Assembly (NCBI GenBank): GCA_006844705.1
Contig: SPJS01000063.1
Span: forward strand, 1 to 64,000
Source of the DNA: Methylococcaceae bacterium
GTDB lineage: Bacteria; Pseudomonadota; Gammaproteobacteria; Methylococcales; Methylomonadaceae
Reading direction: 5' to 3'
DNA: 64,000 bases
The position numbers and the translations under genes are program-made. The notes under the pieces are model-generated. The model worked only from the letters and a program-made list of their open reading frames with translations. It was not told the DNA's origin and did no database searches. This document shows, piece after piece, positions 61,425-64,000 of the stretch; position 1 is the first letter of the stretch; the number at the start of each line of letters is the position of its first letter.

Positions 61425-62375
61425 TTATTGTTTTGTGGCAATAGCTTCTGCCATTCGCACAATATTATTAGCCATTCGCTCTGAAGCAGCATCAATCAGA
61501 CGTCCATCCAGTGCTGCTGCACCTTTGCCTTGAGCCGCCGCCTCTTTCAATGCTTCAAGAATACGTCTGGCTTTATTGACTTCTTCTTCAGGTGGCGTAA
61601 ATACTTCGTTTGCCAATTCAATTTGTGACGGGTGGATTGCCCACTTGCCTTCACAACCCAACGCGGCCGCTCTTTTGGCTGCCAGTTTAAACCCGTCCGG
61701 ATCTTTAATGTCTCCAAAAGGGCCATCAACTGCGCGCAAACCAAAAGCCCGGCAAGCAGTCGTCATTCTGGCAATGGCGGCATGCCATTGGTCTCCAGGA
61801 TAATCCGGATTTAAACCGCCAATATTTACTGTTCTTGCTCTGACACTGGCAGCAAAATCTGCCACCCCAAAGTGCAAGGCTTCCAGTCGCCCCCCCAAAG
61901 CACCTTCTTTGGCAATATCTTCTACATTAGCCATGCCCAAGGCAGTTTCAATCAAACATTCAATGCCAACACGATTTTTTAATCCTTCCTGCATTTCCAG
62001 TTGATTAACCATCGCTTCTACCATATAAACATCACCGTAGACGCCAACTTTGGGTATCAGAATGGTTCTTAGCTTCTCACCACATTGTTCAAGAAGATCA
62101 ACAACATCACGCACCATATATTGCGTATCCAAACCATTGATACGTACCGAAATGGTAATACCATGACCTTCCCAGTCGAGATCATTGATCGCTTCGATAA
62201 CATTTTTTCTTGCCTGAAGCTTATCGTCCGGGGCAACAGCGTCTTCCAGATCAAGAAAAACAAAATCTGCACCGCTGTTTAGCGCTTTTTCAAACATGCC
62301 CGGACTTGACCCCGGCACTGCCAATTCACAACGTTGCACCCGCTGCGCATTAGCTTCAAAGAGTGTGTGGCTCAT
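61425..62375 (-). CDS. mcl: malyl-CoA lyase (HpcH/HpaI aldolase family)
   Basis: 316 residues, CitE-like TIM barrel. The opening RCELAVPGSSPGMFEKAL, FLDLEDAVAP, the Mg ligands Glu in GIECLIETALGM and Asp in HFGVADFAASV, and the lid IHPSQIELAN are family features. It splits malyl-CoA to acetyl-CoA and glyoxylate, closing the serine cycle; glyoxylate is the substrate of the aminotransferase at 25189. The start at 62375 (MSHTLFEAN) follows AGGATACTTA; the frame itself opens 15 bp earlier. Upstream 62376-62602 shows no gene and probably contains the promoter. Confidence 0.93.
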   Translation of the reverse strand: MSHTLFEANAQRVQRCELAVPGSSPGMFEKALNSGADFVFLDLEDAVAPDDKLQARKNVIEAINDLDWEGHGITISVRINGLDTQYMVRDVVDLLEQCGEKLRTILIPKVGVYGDVYMVEAMVNQLEMQEGLKNRVGIECLIETALGMANVEDIAKEGALGGRLEALHFGVADFAASVRARTVNIGGLNPDYPGDQWHAAIARMTTACRAFGLRAVDGPFGDIKDPDGFKLAAKRAAALGCEGKWAIHPSQIELANEVFTPPEEEVNKARRILEALKEAAAQGKGAAALDGRLIDAASERMANNIVRMAEAIATKQ

Positions 62376-62602
62376 TAAGTATCCTACCAATTTATCCAGG
62401 AAAGCCTGGCCTTATGCTGAAAAAAGATTAAATACATTGAAATCTTCTTGGATGTACGCGACACCTTTCTTGCAATGCGAAATTGCCGGCAGAAAAGTTG
62501 ACCGCCCATTTTACTTTCAAGCTTGATAATGTCAATGACTAATCAATTGAAATAACCATTTATATATTGACAACAAGTTGAATTTGGTATTTCTGCAGAA
62601 CT

Positions 62603-63514
62603 TCACGGCTGATAGATTGTTTTTCCTTTTTTTGCCGATGCGTGGAGGCTTTCCGTAATGGTTTTGATATTGCCGCTAAATAAAGGCGTATTGTGGAATT
62701 TCCAGGTGCTCAGATCTCCTGGATTAAGCAACCCTGGCAATCTATCCATGTTGCATGTCCACTTGATACCATTATCTCTTAACGTCACAGGAATCAGTTC
62801 ATCGCCGTCCTTAACCTTCAGGTGAATTTCATCCCTTTTTTCTTTTGGCTTTAACTCAACAGGCATGTCATCCCCCATCAATGCGTCGACATGGTGAACT
62901 TGCGTTAACACATGATAAGATTTACCAATTCCCAGCACCGTAGTATTATTCTTGACCATAAATTCAAAGGGTGAGCCTAAGCCCGCCGGTGCATCAGAGC
63001 TTTCATGCCCAGACACCATTTCCTTTGCTAATGGTCCCAATGCAGTCATCCGGTATACAGGATGTCGACTTTGTACGGCGCCTTTAGTCCGGCGAAATAA
63101 CTCTGTCATCAACCCCATTTGCGATGGTGTCCTTCGTAAATCAAACACAGGATTTTCACGGAAAGTTTTACTTACACTTCCAATTTTTGGATCCCCGAAA
63201 AAAAATGCAGGCATGGCAAGCGTTTTATGCGAACCGCAATATTCCATCAACATGTTAAGCAGTTCCAGGGGAGAACCGCTGTACATAGGTTGCATATAGT
63301 TGATAGAACTATGCACCATCAAAATGTCAAAATCTGATCCAATTTTCTGCTCCAGATGCTGCCTCAAATCTTCCGTGGAATACGTGCCATACACCATTTT
63401 GAAAATCGGAGCACATTTACCTTTGGTAATTAAATAGTGTGCGCGTAATTTATCAAAGCTGTCCTGAGATAAACTATTCAGGGCTAGATCGGATAATTTT
63501 TCAACAATATTCAT
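62603..63514 (-). CDS. AAC(3)-family N-acetyltransferase
   Basis: 303 residues matching the Antibiotic_NAT (AAC(3)/YokD) family: DILMVHSSINYM near 63, GSHKTLAMPAFFF near 95, TPSQMGLMTELFRR near 129, RHPVYRMTALGP near 150 and HHVDAL near 208. Members acetylate aminoglycosides or, in other contexts, amino sugars of surface glycans. Its position in a run with an acyl carrier protein and an FkbH-like protein favours biosynthesis over resistance. It lies 5 bp after the acp gene. Confidence 0.88.
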   Translation of the reverse strand: MNIVEKLSDLALNSLSQDSFDKLRAHYLITKGKCAPIFKMVYGTYSTEDLRQHLEQKIGSDFDILMVHSSINYMQPMYSGSPLELLNMLMEYCGSHKTLAMPAFFFGDPKIGSVSKTFRENPVFDLRRTPSQMGLMTELFRRTKGAVQSRHPVYRMTALGPLAKEMVSGHESSDAPAGLGSPFEFMVKNNTTVLGIGKSYHVLTQVHHVDALMGDDMPVELKPKEKRDEIHLKVKDGDELIPVTLRDNGIKWTCNMDRLPGLLNPGDLSTWKFHNTPLFSGNIKTITESLHASAKKGKTIYQP

Positions 63515-63519
63515 TTACT

Positions 63520-63747
63520 TTATTGATTGTCTACGTATTCAACAATGTTGCTGACAGAATTAAGCTTCATAAAATCTTCCGGATCCAGCTCCAAATCAAA
63601 GGTCTGTTCAATCGACATCATTAAATTGACCTGCGCCATGGAATCCCATAGTTCGAGATTTTCCATAGCACTACTTTCGTTAATTTCACTTGTAGAGAGA
63701 TTCAATGTCTCAGCCACTATTTGAATAACATGTTCTTGAGTATCCAT
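63520..63747 (-). CDS. acyl carrier protein
   Basis: 75 residues with the phosphopantetheine attachment site Ser36 in LWDSMAQVNLM, followed by an acidic helix (FDLELDPEDF). Dedicated carrier proteins like this sit in small modification or polyketide-like clusters with FkbH proteins. It is separated from the AAC(3)-like gene by 5 bp and from the FkbH-like gene by 35 bp. Confidence 0.92.
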   Translation of the reverse strand: MDTQEHVIQIVAETLNLSTSEINESSAMENLELWDSMAQVNLMMSIEQTFDLELDPEDFMKLNSVSNIVEYVDNQ

Positions 63748-63782
63748 GATTTTTTAACTGTAATTTAGAAAATGAATCGTTA

Positions 63783-64000
63783 TTAACTGGCTAATGATAT
63801 TTTCATTGGAAAATCATCAGCCCTTAAAGGTTTTTGTTCAATTAATGAGCGTTCAAAAGCAAAGTTGTCTGAGGTTGAAAATTGATGATTTGAATAAAAG
63901 TCCTGCACCAGTTTATTCTTCATGGTAGGAATATATTCCGCCCTGACCAGGCTTATCCCCTGTTGCTGCAAGCTGGTCAACACTGTTTCCAGAAACGCGC
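63783..64000 (-). CDS. FkbH-like HAD-IIIC protein, C-terminal end (partial)
   Basis: The reading frame is open to the right edge of the window; only the last 72 or so residues are seen. EYIPTMKNKLVQDFY followed by a short aromatic stretch matches the GNAT-like C-terminus of FkbH proteins, which load glyceryl units from 1,3-bisphosphoglycerate onto acyl carrier proteins. The ACP gene directly downstream supports this. The true start lies outside the window. Confidence 0.75.
   Translation of the reverse strand, partial: AFLETVLTSLQQQGISLVRAEYIPTMKNKLVQDFYSNHQFSTSDNFAFERSLIEQKPLRADDFPMKISLAS

Overview
The window looks like chromosomal DNA of a methylotrophic gammaproteobacterium, most plausibly a type I methanotroph (Methylococcales). 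That is an inference. It rests on a malyl-CoA lyase / malate thiokinase operon and a serine-glyoxylate aminotransferase (serine-cycle enzymes), a urea ABC transporter with urease, PEP-CTERM sorting genes, a PGA exopolysaccharide operon, and moderate GC with many small palindromic elements. No methane monooxygenase, methanol dehydrogenase, rRNA or tRNA gene was seen.

Layout. 1-1266: 12-bp tandem repeat, a c'-type cytochrome gene and an intergenic stretch full of inverted repeats. 1267-6055: a compact peptide-modification and export operon (75-aa candidate precursor, radical SAM enzyme, peptidase-containing ABC transporter, HlyD adaptor). 6074-7759: chemotaxis receptor. 8324-19336 (minus strand): porin, urtABCDE, an orphan HicB-like gene and ureDABC, a urea uptake and hydrolysis block without ureEFG. 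19643-24835 (plus strand, divergent): lipoprotein, an 1127-aa NCS1-transporter/hybrid histidine kinase fusion and its NarL/LuxR-type response regulator, probably the sensor of the urea block. 25189-33395: sga, a phosphorylase-kinase-like GH15 protein, an amphi-Trp protein, a membrane protein with the EGxQ/GRQ motifs of silicon transporters, and a beta-propeller phytase. 33583-39789: SbcC, a TIGR04073-like exosortase-associated protein, a PEP-CTERM protein behind a sigma-54 promoter, and an ICMT-like membrane methyltransferase. 39837-46298 (minus): two tandem S8 proteases and tex, with two copies of a 70-bp MITE, one carrying a nested second element. 46459-54186: two degenerate-receiver regulators and pgaABCD. 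54204-58626: a lectin-like VPxP-CTERM protein with its own sigma-54 promoter, a YeeE/YedE pair, xseA, an M23 peptidase and an unknown membrane protein. 58637-62375 (minus): thpR, then mcl-mtkA-mtkB. 62603-64000 (minus): AAC(3)-like acetyltransferase, acyl carrier protein and the C-terminal end of an FkbH-like protein cut by the window edge.

The most unusual items are the transporter-kinase fusion opposite the urea genes, the small RiPP-like cluster with a radical SAM enzyme lacking auxiliary-cluster cysteines, the bacterial silicon-transporter-like protein, the paired sigma-54 promoters of the two exosortase substrates, and the nested MITE whose empty site is preserved elsewhere in the same window.
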